Positions 36,033-46,083 of a DNA stretch of 64,000 nucleotides are shown one piece after another. Where the stretch lies: positions 62,001-126,000 of the forward strand of contig NZ_JAUXZY010000005.1 of assembly GCF_030693775.1 (NCBI RefSeq), written 5' to 3'. A program made the position numbers and the translations under genes. The stretch is from Polynucleobacter sp. GTDB lineage: Bacteria > Pseudomonadota > Gammaproteobacteria > Burkholderiales > Burkholderiaceae. Below the pieces are notes generated by a model that worked only from the letters and a program-made list of their open reading frames with translations, did no database searches and was not told the DNA's origin. Position 1 is the first letter of the stretch; each line of letters begins with the position of its first letter.

Positions 36033-39000
36033 GCTTCTATCTCTTTTTCTTCAAATGTACGGTACAAGACCGGCAATACCAACAATGTAAGGGCAGTTGA
36101 AGTAATTAAACCTGAAATTACCACTACTGCCAAGGGCCGAGTGACCTCTGAGCCCGGACCACCCGAGAAGAGCATCGGCACCAAAGCCAACATTGCCACC
36201 GATGCCGTCATCATCACCGGCCGGAAGCGATGCTCACACCCTTCAATCAAGGCATCTTGCATGGAACGCCCCTCTTCTCGCAGCTGCTTAATAAAGGAAA
36301 TTAATACGACCCCATTAAGCACCGCAATGCCCCACAAATTAATAAATCCAACCGCTGCAGGTACGGATAAATACTCGCCGCTAATGAGCAAGCCAAAAAT
36401 GCCGCCAATCGATGCAAACGGCAGCACCAAAATAATCAAACCAGCCAAGCGGATCGAATTAAACAACATGAACAGGAGGAAAAAAATCGCCGCAATGGTG
36501 ATGGGGATAATGATCATCAAACGCGCCATCGCCCGTTCCATGTTTTCAAACTGGCCACCCCATTGCAAGGTATATCCCTCAGGTAGTGATACTTTCTTGG
36601 CGATTTGCTCTTGGGCCTCTTTTACAAAACCACCCAAATCTCGGCCCTCCACGTTCACACCAATCACGAGGCGACGTTTGCCGCTCTCGCGCGAGATTTG
36701 CGCAGGGCCATCAATCAGACTAATCTCGGCTAAGTCGCGGAGTAATACTTGAGCACCATTGGGTGAATGCAAAATAATCCCTGAAATTGCTTCAATGTTG
36801 TCGCGATATGGCGCAGGATAGCGCAGCATCAAGGGGAAGCGGCGCTCACCTTCATACACAATCGAGGCTTGTTTGCCACCGATCGCAGTTTCGATGACTT
36901 CATTGACATCCGAAACATTAATGCCGTAGCGCGCAATCGCATCTCGATCGATCTTAATATTGAGGTAGTTTTGGCCTGACGCCTTTTCAATACGTAAGTC
37001 GGTGCTGCCCTTCATATTGCTGAGCACTTGACTGATTTGATCGCCGAGCTTTTTAAGCTCGCCAAGGTCTTCACCAAAAATCTTGATGGCAACCTGCGAG
37101 CGTACACCCGAGACCATCTCATCGACCCGCGCGGCAATCGGCTGAGAAATCGACAGCTCAACACCGGGCAAGGTTTTTAACTTCTCCCGAATTTGGTTCG
37201 CAATCTCTTCCTGGCTTAAATCCCGATCACCCAACGGCTTGAGCGTGACAATGGGATCCGATTCAAAGGGTTGACCTGGATCAGCAGGCGACTCACCACG
37301 ACCTAAGCGCGACACAACGCGCTCAACACCTGGCACGGTCATGATGCGCTTCATTGCCTCAAATTCCAGCTTAATGGACTCATCCAAGGAAATATTAGGC
37401 GACTTGGCAATTAAAGGCGTAATCGAACCCTCTTGCATGACTGGAATAAAGGATTTGCCGAGCATCGTGAATGCAACAAAACTTGTCAGTAACAAAATAA
37501 CGGCGCGCTTCACGACCAATTTCGGATTACCCAAACACCAATGGAGCCACTTGGTATAGGGTGTTCTGAGGGTTCTAACAATACGCGTATCTTCTTCGCC
37601 GCCGCCCTTCAAGATATAGGAGCACAAGACCGGCGAAAGCGTAAACGACAGAATCAAGGATATGGTTAAGGCAATCGCAATCGTGATGGCCATGGGCGCA
37701 AACATTTTGCCCTCCATGCCCTCCAAAGAAAGCAATGGCATGAATACCAAAATAATGATGCCAACACCGAATAGGACTGGCTTACCCACTTCAGTAGCTG
37801 CTTCTAAGATGATGCGGTTTTTGGATTCGCCTGATTTAAGGCGGGCGCCTAATTTAGCAAAGGTATTTTCCACTACCACCACCGAGCCATCGACCATAAT
37901 GCCCACCGCAATGGCAAGGCCCCCAAGCGACATCAAGTTCGCCGATATGCCATAACGATTCATGACCAGGAAGGTCAGGAGCGGCGTGAGAATTAAAGTC
38001 GCCACGACGATGATCGACGAGCGCACATCACCCAAAAATAAGAAGAGCAAGACAATCACCAGGATGATGCCCTCAATCAATACCTTGGCTACGTTAAACA
38101 TCGCCGCATCAATCAGGTCGGTGCGATCATAAAAAGGGATGATCTGCAAACCGTCTGGTAACAGTTTTCCCTCATTAATTTCACGAACCTTTAACTTAAT
38201 CCGGCTCACTACCTCGCGCGCATTACCCCCACGAATCATTTGCAGAATTCCCACAACACTTTCGGTAGTTCCATTAAGTATGGCGGCGCCCTGTCTGACT
38301 TCACTGCCGATGGTGACATCCGCTACGTTACGAACATAGACCGGCGTACCCCTAACCTCTTTTAAGATGATCTTGCCAATGTCTTCAGGCTTCGCGATTA
38401 AACCGACGCCGCGGATTAGGTAGCGCTCAGAATAGGTGGGCAACTGTCCGCCACCAGAATTGGCATTGTTGCGGGCTAAAGCTTCGTAGACATCCTGCAG
38501 GCTAATTTGGTAATGGCGCAGGCGTTCTGGATTAACTAGGACCTGATACTCTTTGGCGTATCCACCCATGGTGTTAATTTCTGCAACGCCAGGTACCGAG
38601 CGCAGCATTGGCCGTACAACCCAGTCTTGAATTGTCCTGCGCTCAGCGAGCTCATCCGCACCAATTTCTTTATTACCATCGGTGGGGTGGTTAATGGTGT
38701 ATTGATAGACCTCACCCAGGCCAGTGGATAGCGGTGCTAAAACAGGCACAACACCAATTGGCATGCGCGAAGCAGCCTCGATCAAGCGCTCTAACACCAA
38801 TTGCCTTGCAAAATAGACATCGGTTTTTTCGGTAAAGACGAGGGTCACAATGGAGATGCCATTGCGATTAAGGGAGCGCATCTCAACTAAACCCGGTAAA
38901 CCCGTCATACTGAGCTCAATCGGAATGGTGACAAAGCGCTCTACTTCTTCGGGTGATCGGCCTGGGGCCTCACTTGCAATCTGAACCTGCACGTTGGTCA

Positions 39001-39124
39001 CATCCGGGAAGGCGTCGACGGACAAGCGCTTGGTAGCAATCAAACCTGCAATCAACAGTACCACTGAAATAATCAGGATCAATAGACGCTGCTGTAGCGC
39101 AAGGCGGACTATTTTTTCAATCAT
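36029..39124 (-). CDS. HME-family RND heavy-metal efflux pump (CzcA/CusA type)
   Basis: The 1,031-residue protein is the inner-membrane proton/metal antiporter of a tripartite efflux system. It has the N-terminal VQIASEAPGRSPEEVERFVT region and about twelve membrane helices. The TM4 motif AIAVGIMVDGSVVVVEN keeps the central Asp and the Glu but has Ala where HME1 (Co/Zn/Cd) pumps have the first Asp. This points to a different HME subgroup, with the metal not assignable. It is third in the czcC-czcB-czcA order, 48 bases after the adaptor gene. Confidence 0.92.
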   Translation of the reverse strand: MIEKIVRLALQQRLLILIISVVLLIAGLIATKRLSVDAFPDVTNVQVQIASEAPGRSPEEVERFVTIPIELSMTGLPGLVEMRSLNRNGISIVTLVFTEKTDVYFARQLVLERLIEAASRMPIGVVPVLAPLSTGLGEVYQYTINHPTDGNKEIGADELAERRTIQDWVVRPMLRSVPGVAEINTMGGYAKEYQVLVNPERLRHYQISLQDVYEALARNNANSGGGQLPTYSERYLIRGVGLIAKPEDIGKIILKEVRGTPVYVRNVADVTIGSEVRQGAAILNGTTESVVGILQMIRGGNAREVVSRIKLKVREINEGKLLPDGLQIIPFYDRTDLIDAAMFNVAKVLIEGIILVIVLLFLFLGDVRSSIIVVATLILTPLLTFLVMNRYGISANLMSLGGLAIAVGIMVDGSVVVVENTFAKLGARLKSGESKNRIILEAATEVGKPVLFGVGIIILVFMPLLSLEGMEGKMFAPMAITIAIALTISLILSFTLSPVLCSYILKGGGEEDTRIVRTLRTPYTKWLHWCLGNPKLVVKRAVILLLTSFVAFTMLGKSFIPVMQEGSITPLIAKSPNISLDESIKLEFEAMKRIMTVPGVERVVSRLGRGESPADPGQPFESDPIVTLKPLGDRDLSQEEIANQIREKLKTLPGVELSISQPIAARVDEMVSGVRSQVAIKIFGEDLGELKKLGDQISQVLSNMKGSTDLRIEKASGQNYLNIKIDRDAIARYGINVSDVNEVIETAIGGKQASIVYEGERRFPLMLRYPAPYRDNIEAISGIILHSPNGAQVLLRDLAEISLIDGPAQISRESGKRRLVIGVNVEGRDLGGFVKEAQEQIAKKVSLPEGYTLQWGGQFENMERAMARLMIIIPITIAAIFFLLFMLFNSIRLAGLIILVLPFASIGGIFGLLISGEYLSVPAAVGFINLWGIAVLNGVVLISFIKQLREEGRSMQDALIEGCEHRFRPVMMTASVAMLALVPMLFSGGPGSEVTRPLAVVVISGLITSTALTLLVLPVLYRTFEEKEIEA

Positions 39125-39172
39125 GGCGTGGGTTTATTTACCTAAATAAGAGTGGCAAGGAAATTGGGCACA

Positions 39173-40519
39173 TTAACCACCGGAAAGCTGCTTTTTGCGC
39201 TCGGTATTGAGGTGATAAGCACCTTGAATCACGATCTCAGCGCCTTCTTTAAGCCCCGACAATACCGGCCGAAAGCCCTTACCTTCTGGACCAAGCTTCA
39301 CCTGAACCATGCGGTAGCGATCATCGTCCTCACGCACATAGACGTAGTCGTTATTGTCCTCGCGCACAATTGCTTCCAATGGAACAAGCAAGCGCTCACG
39401 GGGCTGACTATCAATCAGCATCGTAGCCAACATGCCGGGTTTCACTTGCCCGCTTTGATTAGGAACATCCATGCGCACTAAAACGGTTCGGGTTGTTGGA
39501 TTGACGATGGAATCGACGTGCGATACCACCCCTTCAATCTGCTGATTGCGCAATGCCGGAACAATAATCGAGGATTTTTGCCCCTTCCGAATCAAATACG
39601 CTGCACTCTCGGGCACCTCAGCAATGGCCCACAAGGCATCTAAATCAGCAATGGTAAAGAGTGCGTCCGCAGGCTGAACCACTTGCCCCTTGGTAATTTT
39701 GCGCTCGACGATCTCACCATCAATTGTTGCCAATACATTGTTGATCGATTTAATCACGCTGGTTTTAGCAAGCTGGTCAATACTGGCTTGATCCATTCCC
39801 TGCACGCGCAATTGATCATTCGCCGCGCCAAATTGGGCCTTGGCACTAGTTGCCTCCGCCTCGCGACGCTGCAACTCGGCGAGCGCAATCACATCCTCTT
39901 TATACAAAATACGTGCGCGATTAGCTGCCTGCTCAGCAAGCTGGCTGCCGCTTCTGGCCTGTAAGTACGACAGTTGCGATTGGGTTAATTCAGTTGAGGT
40001 TATTTTTGCCAGCAAGTCACCTTGTTTCACCATTTGACCTGGAAAGCCTAAGATTTCCGAGACCCGTCCAGTGACGTTGGCGCCAATACGCGCTAGAAAA
40101 GATTCATTAAAGTCAATGCGTCCAGAAACCCGCACTTCTTCGGTAAATTGACCCAGCTCTGCTTTGCCATCTTTAATCATGCTGCGCAAATCGTCATTCA
40201 CATAAACAATATTGGGGTCCTGAACTGATTTGACGGCTGGCTTAGGATCAAATACATCGAAATAGTTGAGTGTTGAGAAGACAATAATCAACCACGGCAA
40301 AACAAACAGGCCCTTTTTAAACCATTGCGGGGCTTGTAAATAGGTATCCGTGAATGCGGGCACGCGCGCTGCAAGCCAGTCAAATGCCTGAATATAAAGC
40401 TGCTTTTGCGTCGCCTTAACGCTGTCATAGGCTTCTTCAGCGTATTGCAAAAGACGATTTTTTAAGACGATCAACTGATCTCTAATTTGCTTGAGAAGAA
40501 TCAGTAACTGGGGATTCAT
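39173..40519 (-). CDS. RND efflux periplasmic adaptor subunit (CzcB-like)
   Basis: The 448-residue membrane fusion protein joins the pump to the outer-membrane channel. A hydrophobic segment at about 68-85 (GLFVLPWLIIVFSTLNYF) anchors it after an unusually long N-terminal stretch with a coiled-coil character. Lipoyl-type halves (ARIGANVTGRVSEILGFPGQMVKQGDLLAKI and VLATIDGEIVERKITKGQVVQ) flank a helical hairpin. The ATG overlaps the upstream stop by four bases (ATGA). No His-rich metal-binding N-terminus is present. Confidence 0.9.
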   Translation of the reverse strand: MNPQLLILLKQIRDQLIVLKNRLLQYAEEAYDSVKATQKQLYIQAFDWLAARVPAFTDTYLQAPQWFKKGLFVLPWLIIVFSTLNYFDVFDPKPAVKSVQDPNIVYVNDDLRSMIKDGKAELGQFTEEVRVSGRIDFNESFLARIGANVTGRVSEILGFPGQMVKQGDLLAKITSTELTQSQLSYLQARSGSQLAEQAANRARILYKEDVIALAELQRREAEATSAKAQFGAANDQLRVQGMDQASIDQLAKTSVIKSINNVLATIDGEIVERKITKGQVVQPADALFTIADLDALWAIAEVPESAAYLIRKGQKSSIIVPALRNQQIEGVVSHVDSIVNPTTRTVLVRMDVPNQSGQVKPGMLATMLIDSQPRERLLVPLEAIVREDNNDYVYVREDDDRYRMVQVKLGPEGKGFRPVLSGLKEGAEIVIQGAYHLNTERKKQLSGG

Positions 40520-41853
40520 TTTTTATCACCTTCGAGTTTGGCGACCCACTCTGGACTCGCACGTAAACGCTGAATCTCCGTCGTGATCGATGCCAGATCA
40601 AAACGGGCTTTAATTAAGTCATTGCGGGCTGCACGAAAGGTGCGCTGTGCATCAAGATATTCGAGCATGCCGCGCTCGCCAAAGCGGTATGAAATTTCTG
40701 CAATGCGGCGAGCACTAGCGGCCAACTGGACCACCTCTTGATCTAAGATTTGCACTTGGTAACTGGCAATCAGGTAGAGCTTGTAGGCGGACTGCATTTG
40801 CTGCTCTAAGCTTTGCATTTGAGCATTGAATTCATTTTTGGCTTTGGATGCATTGGCCTCAGCCTCGGCAATTTGTCCACCCCTAAAATCCCAAATGGGA
40901 ATAGTCACCACCAATCCATACAATCGATCGGTGAAATTTGGGTCATTGTATTGCTGGGCTTTCACCGCCAAGTTAGGCAGGCGTGAATTTTTTTCAAAGC
41001 TAAGCCGTGATTGCGTTGACTCTACTTGTGCTTTTGCTTTTTGCAGTTCAGGACTTTGATTGCGTACCTCATTGAGTAGGGTCTCGAGTGGCGGCAACTC
41101 GTTTGCTTTTTGGTTATACGCTGCCACCGAAAAATCAGCTGCAAGCTGATGCCCTACCGTCTGACGCAGCAATCCACGTGCTTGCTCGATGCGCAGCTTG
41201 CTCGATTCTGCATTCATTTGCGCATTCAAAAATTCCGTCTGCGCTCGGATCAATTCAAAGCGTGCGGTCTCGCCGACGTCATAGCGCAGTTGCATGCGAT
41301 CCCGAATTTGTTTGGTTAGATCCAGGTCCTCATTCGCTGCGCGCGCCTCAGCCTCCCTGCGGAGCAACTCGTAATAACGCATTTGTACATTCGCAATTGC
41401 TTCCACCTCAAAAGCAATACGCGTAGCTTGCGCACCGCGAGCATTCGCCTCTGCTGCATCAACACGGGGGAAACGGGTATACGGCATATCCAGTGGCTGC
41501 GTCACCGACCAAGAGGAGACATTGCCGGTAGTCAATGGTCCAGTGGCCGAGCGCTGCTGTCCGGTGTTGTATTCAAACTGAGGGTTGGGCACGGCTTTAG
41601 CAGCGCGTAACTGCCCAGCGGCAGCGGCAGCTTGGTCGCGTGCAGCCAATATACGGGGATTGGATTCCAATGCCAGCTGAATTAATTGTTCCAAGCTGTA
41701 GATAGTGCCAGGAGCCGCGGCTACCGCTTTTTGTGTTGGCGGCGGCAAATCTGATTTGGGCTGGGCAGATGCGTGTGATGCACCGATGACCAACGCTGCC
41801 GCAAAGGGCATGCAAGCCATCAATCTACCAATTCGGAAATATCGATTACGCAT
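40516..41853 (-). CDS. RND efflux outer-membrane channel (CzcC/TolC family)
   Basis: The 445-residue protein has a signal peptide (MPFAAALVIGASHASAQ, cleavage near residue 31) and two TolC-type repeats: LEQLIQLALESNPRILAARDQ and LNEVRNQSPELQKAKAQVES. The long helices are rich in Ala, Gln and Glu. The RFGERGMLEYLDAQRTFRAAR segment near the C-terminus is typical. It is the first gene of the metal efflux operon, preceded by a 329-base intergenic region. Confidence 0.92.
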   Translation of the reverse strand: MRNRYFRIGRLMACMPFAAALVIGASHASAQPKSDLPPPTQKAVAAAPGTIYSLEQLIQLALESNPRILAARDQAAAAAGQLRAAKAVPNPQFEYNTGQQRSATGPLTTGNVSSWSVTQPLDMPYTRFPRVDAAEANARGAQATRIAFEVEAIANVQMRYYELLRREAEARAANEDLDLTKQIRDRMQLRYDVGETARFELIRAQTEFLNAQMNAESSKLRIEQARGLLRQTVGHQLAADFSVAAYNQKANELPPLETLLNEVRNQSPELQKAKAQVESTQSRLSFEKNSRLPNLAVKAQQYNDPNFTDRLYGLVVTIPIWDFRGGQIAEAEANASKAKNEFNAQMQSLEQQMQSAYKLYLIASYQVQILDQEVVQLAASARRIAEISYRFGERGMLEYLDAQRTFRAARNDLIKARFDLASITTEIQRLRASPEWVAKLEGDKK

Positions 41854-42182
41854 CTAGTACCTGAGAAATAAAAAACCATTAACCATTCATTAAAACCAAT
41901 GGTCTTGCCTTGGACCTATGTCCACCCCAATACCGGCTTGGAGCCTCATCAAACAAGGTCCAAACGAAATGACGGTAAACGGGACTCATTGCTGAGCTAG
42001 CTACTCCCCAGTGCTTCGTTACAAGAATTAAAACATAAAGTTAGAGAAATTGCGGCTTTGCACAAAAAACCGCAATACCCATAAAAACTATGGGATTACC
42101 CCCCTCCACCATTGCATTTTGACGAATAGCAAATCACTGGGCATTTGCCATTCGCTTCGACCAAAGAGATAAATTACTGGGT
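41854..42182. other. Intergenic region between the efflux operon and icd
   Basis: This 329-base stretch has no convincing gene. It should hold the efflux operon promoter on the minus strand. A dyad TGGAC-CTAT-GTCCA lies at 41,911-41,924 and a further GGTCCAA at about 41,967, a possible operator. Near 42,050-42,105, TTGCGG/CCGCAA and CCCATA/TATGGG stems could end icd transcription. None has a strong T-tract except the first, which holds a T-run in the loop. Confidence 0.4.
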
Positions 42183-44411
42183 CTATGCAGACTCAATAAT
42201 GGCATTAAAGGTTTTGCTGGGGCGCATCACTGCCTCACACTTCTCCGGTTCTGCAAAATAATATCCGCCGATATCAACTGACTTACCTTGAACGCTATTG
42301 AGCTCATCCACGATGGTTTTTTCTTGCGCCTCAAGAGCCTTTGCGATTGGGGCAAAGTGAGCCTGCAATTCTTTATCTTCGGTTTGCTGGGCCAATGCTT
42401 GAGCCCAATACATCGATAAGTAAAACTGACTGCCGCGATTATCGAGCTCGCCCGTTTTAGTGGATGGCGATTTTCGATTCTCGAGCAGAGCGCCAGTTGC
42501 CTCATCTAAAGTGCGCGCCAAAATTTTGGCTTTTTGATTGCCGGTTTTGTCGCCGATATCTTCCAGAGATACAGCTAGCGCCATAAACTCACCTAAAGAA
42601 TCCCAGCGCAAGTGATTTTCTTCCACCAATTGTTTGACATGCTTCGGAGCCGAGCCGCCCGCACCCGTCTCAAATAGTCCGCCGCCAGCCATCAAGGGCA
42701 CAATCGACAGCATCTTAGCGCTGGTACCCAACTCCAAAATGGGGAACAAGTCCGTGAGGTAGTCACGCAAAATATTACCGGTGACAGAAATCGTATCCTT
42801 GCCGCGGATCACGCGCTCTAAGGTGTAACGCATCGCCCTCGTTTGCGACATGATCTGAATATCAAGGCCGTTGAGGTCGTAATCCTTTAAGTAGGTCTTA
42901 ACTTTTTTAATTAACTCGGCCTCATGGGGGCGATACTCATCCAGCCAGAATACAGCTGGAGTATTCGACAAGCGAGCACGGTTGACGGCTAATTTGACCC
43001 AATCCCGAATCGGTGCATCCTTCACTTGGCACATGCGCCAAATATCGCCCTCTTCTACCTGCTGCTCAATCAAAACAGTGCCATCATCGGCAACGATACG
43101 AGCAGTGCCAGCTTCCGCGATTTCGAAGGTTTTATCGTGGGAGCCGTACTCTTCTGCTTGTTGCGCCATTAAGCCAACGTTGGGTACTGTACCCATCGTT
43201 TTGGGATCAAAGTTGCCGTGGGTTTTACAGAAATTAATGATTTCTTGGTAAATGCGGGCAAAGGTACTTTCGGGAATCACCGCTTTGGTATCTTGTGGCC
43301 GACCGTCTGCACCCCACATCTTGCCGCCGATGCGAATCATGGCTGGCATCGATGCATCGACAATCACATCGCTCGGTGAGTGCAAGTTCGAAATACCCTT
43401 AGCCGAATCCACCATCGCTAAGGCGGGACGATGCTCATGGCATGCATGTAAATCTCTGATTACTTCTTGGCGCTTGGAGTCGGGCAAGGATGCAATCTTG
43501 TCATACACACTGCTCAGGCCATTGTTGGCATTTACGCCAAGCTCTGCAAAGAGTTTTTCATGTTTTGCAAAAGCATCTTTATAGAAGATTTTGACTGCAT
43601 GGCCAAAGACAATCGGGTGCGAGACCTTCATCATCGTCGCCTTCACGTGCAAGGAAAACATCAGCCCAGTCTTATAGGCATCTTCCATTTGTTCTTCATA
43701 AAAAGCACAGAGGGCTTTTTTACTCATGAACATGCTGTCAATGACTTCGCCCTCTTGCAGGCTAATCTTTGGCTTCAAAACAATCGTTTTGCCACTCTTG
43801 GTGACGAGGTCCATCTTGACATCGCAAGCCTTCGTCATCGTCATCGATTTTTCGCTGGAATAAAAATCGCCGCCATGCATATGTGATACATGGGTGCGGG
43901 ATGCCTGACTCCAAACTCCCATGGAGTGGGGGTTGTTGCGCGCATAGCGCTTGACCGCGGCAGGCGCGCGGCGATCGGAATTGCCTTCACGCAATACTGG
44001 ATTCACAGCGCTGCCTAAGCATTTTGCATACCGCGCCCGAATGGCTTTCTCTTCATCATTCTTGGGGTCATCTGGAAAATCAGGAATGGCATAGCCTTTG
44101 CCTTGCAACTCTTTAATGGCATCTTGAAGCTGAGGCACAGACGCGCTAATGTTGGGCAACTTAATGATGTTGGTGTCGGGCTGCAAAGTCATCTTCCCGA
44201 GCTCGGCCAAATTGTTGGGCACACGCTGTGCCTCCGTTAGCTTTTCTGGAAATTCAGCCAAGATTCGAGCTGCTACAGAGATGTCACTTTTGACAATATC
44301 AACCCCAGCCGATTTCGCAAACGCGCTGATGACTGGCAAAAATGCACAGGTTGCAAGCGCAGGGGCTTCGTCTGTGAAGGTATAAATGATCTTTGAATTT
44401 CCTGATGCCAT
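42183..44411 (-). CDS. icd: Monomeric NADP-dependent isocitrate dehydrogenase
   Basis: This is the large single-chain isocitrate dehydrogenase that makes 2-oxoglutarate and NADPH in the TCA cycle. The 742-residue length and the opening [20 protein letters not shown] are diagnostic of the monomeric type and exclude the common 400-residue dimeric enzyme. Conserved segments include [40 protein letters not shown] and [20 protein letters not shown]. It lies alone on the minus strand. A 257-base upstream region is shared with the divergent FKBP gene and carries a strong palindrome and a sigma-54-like element. Confidence 0.97.
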   Translation of the reverse strand: MASGNSKIIYTFTDEAPALATCAFLPVISAFAKSAGVDIVKSDISVAARILAEFPEKLTEAQRVPNNLAELGKMTLQPDTNIIKLPNISASVPQLQDAIKELQGKGYAIPDFPDDPKNDEEKAIRARYAKCLGSAVNPVLREGNSDRRAPAAVKRYARNNPHSMGVWSQASRTHVSHMHGGDFYSSEKSMTMTKACDVKMDLVTKSGKTIVLKPKISLQEGEVIDSMFMSKKALCAFYEEQMEDAYKTGLMFSLHVKATMMKVSHPIVFGHAVKIFYKDAFAKHEKLFAELGVNANNGLSSVYDKIASLPDSKRQEVIRDLHACHEHRPALAMVDSAKGISNLHSPSDVIVDASMPAMIRIGGKMWGADGRPQDTKAVIPESTFARIYQEIINFCKTHGNFDPKTMGTVPNVGLMAQQAEEYGSHDKTFEIAEAGTARIVADDGTVLIEQQVEEGDIWRMCQVKDAPIRDWVKLAVNRARLSNTPAVFWLDEYRPHEAELIKKVKTYLKDYDLNGLDIQIMSQTRAMRYTLERVIRGKDTISVTGNILRDYLTDLFPILELGTSAKMLSIVPLMAGGGLFETGAGGSAPKHVKQLVEENHLRWDSLGEFMALAVSLEDIGDKTGNQKAKILARTLDEATGALLENRKSPSTKTGELDNRGSQFYLSMYWAQALAQQTEDKELQAHFAPIAKALEAQEKTIVDELNSVQGKSVDIGGYYFAEPEKCEAVMRPSKTFNAIIESA

Positions 44412-44465
44412 GACTATTCCTTAAATTGGATATCGCAATTGAGCATGGTTTTTTCACCCGCCCGA

Positions 44466-44481
44466 TGCATGCCGCACGCCA
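44466..44481 (-). promoter_or_regulatory. Sigma-54-like element upstream of icd
   Basis: On the minus strand TGGCGTGCGGCATGCA has GG and GC separated by exactly ten bases, as required for a -24/-12 promoter, with ATGC in place of TTGC. It lies about 55 bases before the icd ATG. A match of this quality can arise by chance. Confidence 0.3.
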
Positions 44482-44611
44482 TGAATGCTGCGGGCGCACA
44501 ATAAAAATCCGACATGCAGACAACCTAGTTTAAAGCATCGCCTTTGCAGAAAAGGCGCCGGTTTTATATACTGAGATGGCATATTGCTGAATAAACTGCA
44601 TTATCCCTTCT

Positions 44612-44632
44612 AATGCACTAATTTAGTGCATT
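44612..44632. promoter_or_regulatory. Perfect 10-1-10 palindrome between icd and the FKBP gene
   Basis: The arms AATGCACTAA and TTAGTGCATT flank a single T. The core TGCACT-N5-AGTGCA matches the NtrC dyad form TGCACY-N5-RGTGCA. It is 36 bases before the FKBP ATG and about 200 bases before the icd ATG. It is almost surely an operator; the bound protein is inferred only from the consensus. Confidence 0.55.
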
Positions 44633-44668
44633 TTGATCACCCTTCCACCAAACTAGACTACCCAATCC

Positions 44669-45142
44669 ATGAATACCCCTCTCAAACTCGGTCTATTGAT
44701 TCTGGCTGGAGGCCTGGCTGTGGCATTCTTGATGCCGCATTCGGGTGACAAATCGCCACCCCCTTCCAACCCCTCTTCTACAAAGGCAAATACTGTGAGC
44801 GAATTCCAAAAAATTGACACTGTTGTCGGCAGCGGTGCCGAAGCAACGGCCGGATCGGATGTGTCCGTCCATTACACCGGCTGGCTGCATGATCCAGCTG
44901 CTCCGGATTTAAAAGGCAAAAAATTTGATAGTTCAGTCGATCGCGGCCAAGCATTTGAATTTCCCTTGGGCGGCGGTCGCGTCATTAAAGGCTGGGATGA
45001 AGGTGTTGCCGGCATGAAAGTCGGTGGCAAGCGCACCTTAATCATTCCTGCAGAGATGGGCTATGGCGCGCGCGGTGCTGGCGGCGTTATTCCACCCAAT
45101 GCAACGCTGGTATTCGATGTGGAGCTACTCGGCGTTAACTAA
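44669..45142 (+). CDS. FKBP-type peptidyl-prolyl cis-trans isomerase
   Basis: The 157-residue protein has an N-terminal membrane or signal segment ([18 protein letters not shown], about 5-22), a Ser/Pro-rich linker and one FKBP domain. The domain shows [58 protein letters not shown] and [15 protein letters not shown]. It probably folds proteins in the periplasm. A dyad operator lies upstream and an intrinsic terminator follows. Confidence 0.94.
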   Translation: MNTPLKLGLLILAGGLAVAFLMPHSGDKSPPPSNPSSTKANTVSEFQKIDTVVGSGAEATAGSDVSVHYTGWLHDPAAPDLKGKKFDSSVDRGQAFEFPLGGGRVIKGWDEGVAGMKVGGKRTLIIPAEMGYGARGAGGVIPPNATLVFDVELLGVN

Positions 45143-45164
45143 AGTACTGAGCCTACTCAATACG

Positions 45165-45200
45165 AAAAAGCCTTCCTTGAACGGAGGGCTTTTTTATTTT
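45165..45200. terminator. Intrinsic terminator between FKBP and channel genes
   Basis: A nine-pair stem AAGCCTTCC/GGAGGGCTT (one G-T pair) with a six-base loop is flanked by A- and T-runs. It can serve both convergent genes and reaches just into the 3' end of the channel gene. Confidence 0.85.
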
Positions 45201-46048
45201 TCAGGGGTCGGAAAGCGCGTACCGCAATACCTACAGTATTGATTTGTTGTTTCGTGACCATCGGTACAACAGGCATCGCAGGTTTTTTTTGCGACAAATT
45301 CTTGGTTACGGCGATGCGCAAACTCCGCAGTCACAATCCCCGTTGGCACAGCCAAGGTACCCCAGCCCATCAGCATCATGGCCGAGGAAATCAGTTTGCC
45401 CAAATCGGTGTGCGGAGTGATGTCACCAAATCCGACGGTTGTCATGGTTGTGATTGCCCAATACACCGCAATCGGAATACTTGTAAATCCATTGCTCGGT
45501 CCCTCAACTACATACATCACCGAGCCCATCACGGTTACTACCATCAATACCACCGATAAAAACACCAGAATCTTGCGCCTACTCGCCGAAAGGGCTTCAG
45601 CCAGATGCTGATACTCCGACATGTATGCGGTTAATTTAAAGATGCGGAACATCCGAATCAAACGCAATACGCGTACATCAATGAGTGCATGCAACTCAGG
45701 AAAGAGAAGTGCTAAATACGTCGGGACTACCGCCAGAAAATCAATCACCCCATAAAAACTCGTTGCGTAACGCCAGCGGTACTTCGCACAGTACAGGCGC
45801 GCAATGTATTCAATACTGAAGAGTATCGTGAACATCCACTCGAGCGTGACTAATTGATTGTGGAACTGCTTTGAAATCGATGCCACGCTATCGAGAACGA
45901 CCACCAGTACGGAGAGCAGGATGGCGTAAATTAAAACGCGATCAAATAACAAACCCATCTTGGTATCGGATTCAAAAATAACCACATACATGCGCTCCTT
46001 CAATGTATGCGCTGTGTGGTGTTTTGGATCGGCGGAATGGGCTGTCAT
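45194..46048 (-). CDS. Voltage-gated-type potassium channel with C-terminal zinc-ribbon-like tail
   Basis: The 284-residue protein has S1-S4-like helices, including a basic S4 (DVRVLRLIRMFRIFKL), then a pore with the K+ selectivity filter TTVGFGDITP and a final S6 helix (GTLAVPTGIVTAEF). The last 25 residues carry two CXXC-type pairs (CDACC and CRYCG), resembling a zinc ribbon. Bacterial homologues of this type are annotated as ion transporters. The ligand, if any, is unknown. Confidence 0.92.
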   Translation of the reverse strand: MTAHSADPKHHTAHTLKERMYVVIFESDTKMGLLFDRVLIYAILLSVLVVVLDSVASISKQFHNQLVTLEWMFTILFSIEYIARLYCAKYRWRYATSFYGVIDFLAVVPTYLALLFPELHALIDVRVLRLIRMFRIFKLTAYMSEYQHLAEALSASRRKILVFLSVVLMVVTVMGSVMYVVEGPSNGFTSIPIAVYWAITTMTTVGFGDITPHTDLGKLISSAMMLMGWGTLAVPTGIVTAEFAHRRNQEFVAKKTCDACCTDGHETTNQYCRYCGTRFPTPEK

Positions 46049-46083
46049 CGTGGTATCGATACTAAATCAGTTGCATCTGCTTT

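Noticed and set aside
36141..36752. 203-codon plus-strand ORF
   Set aside because: Antisense to the RND pump gene; composition reflects the opposite strand.
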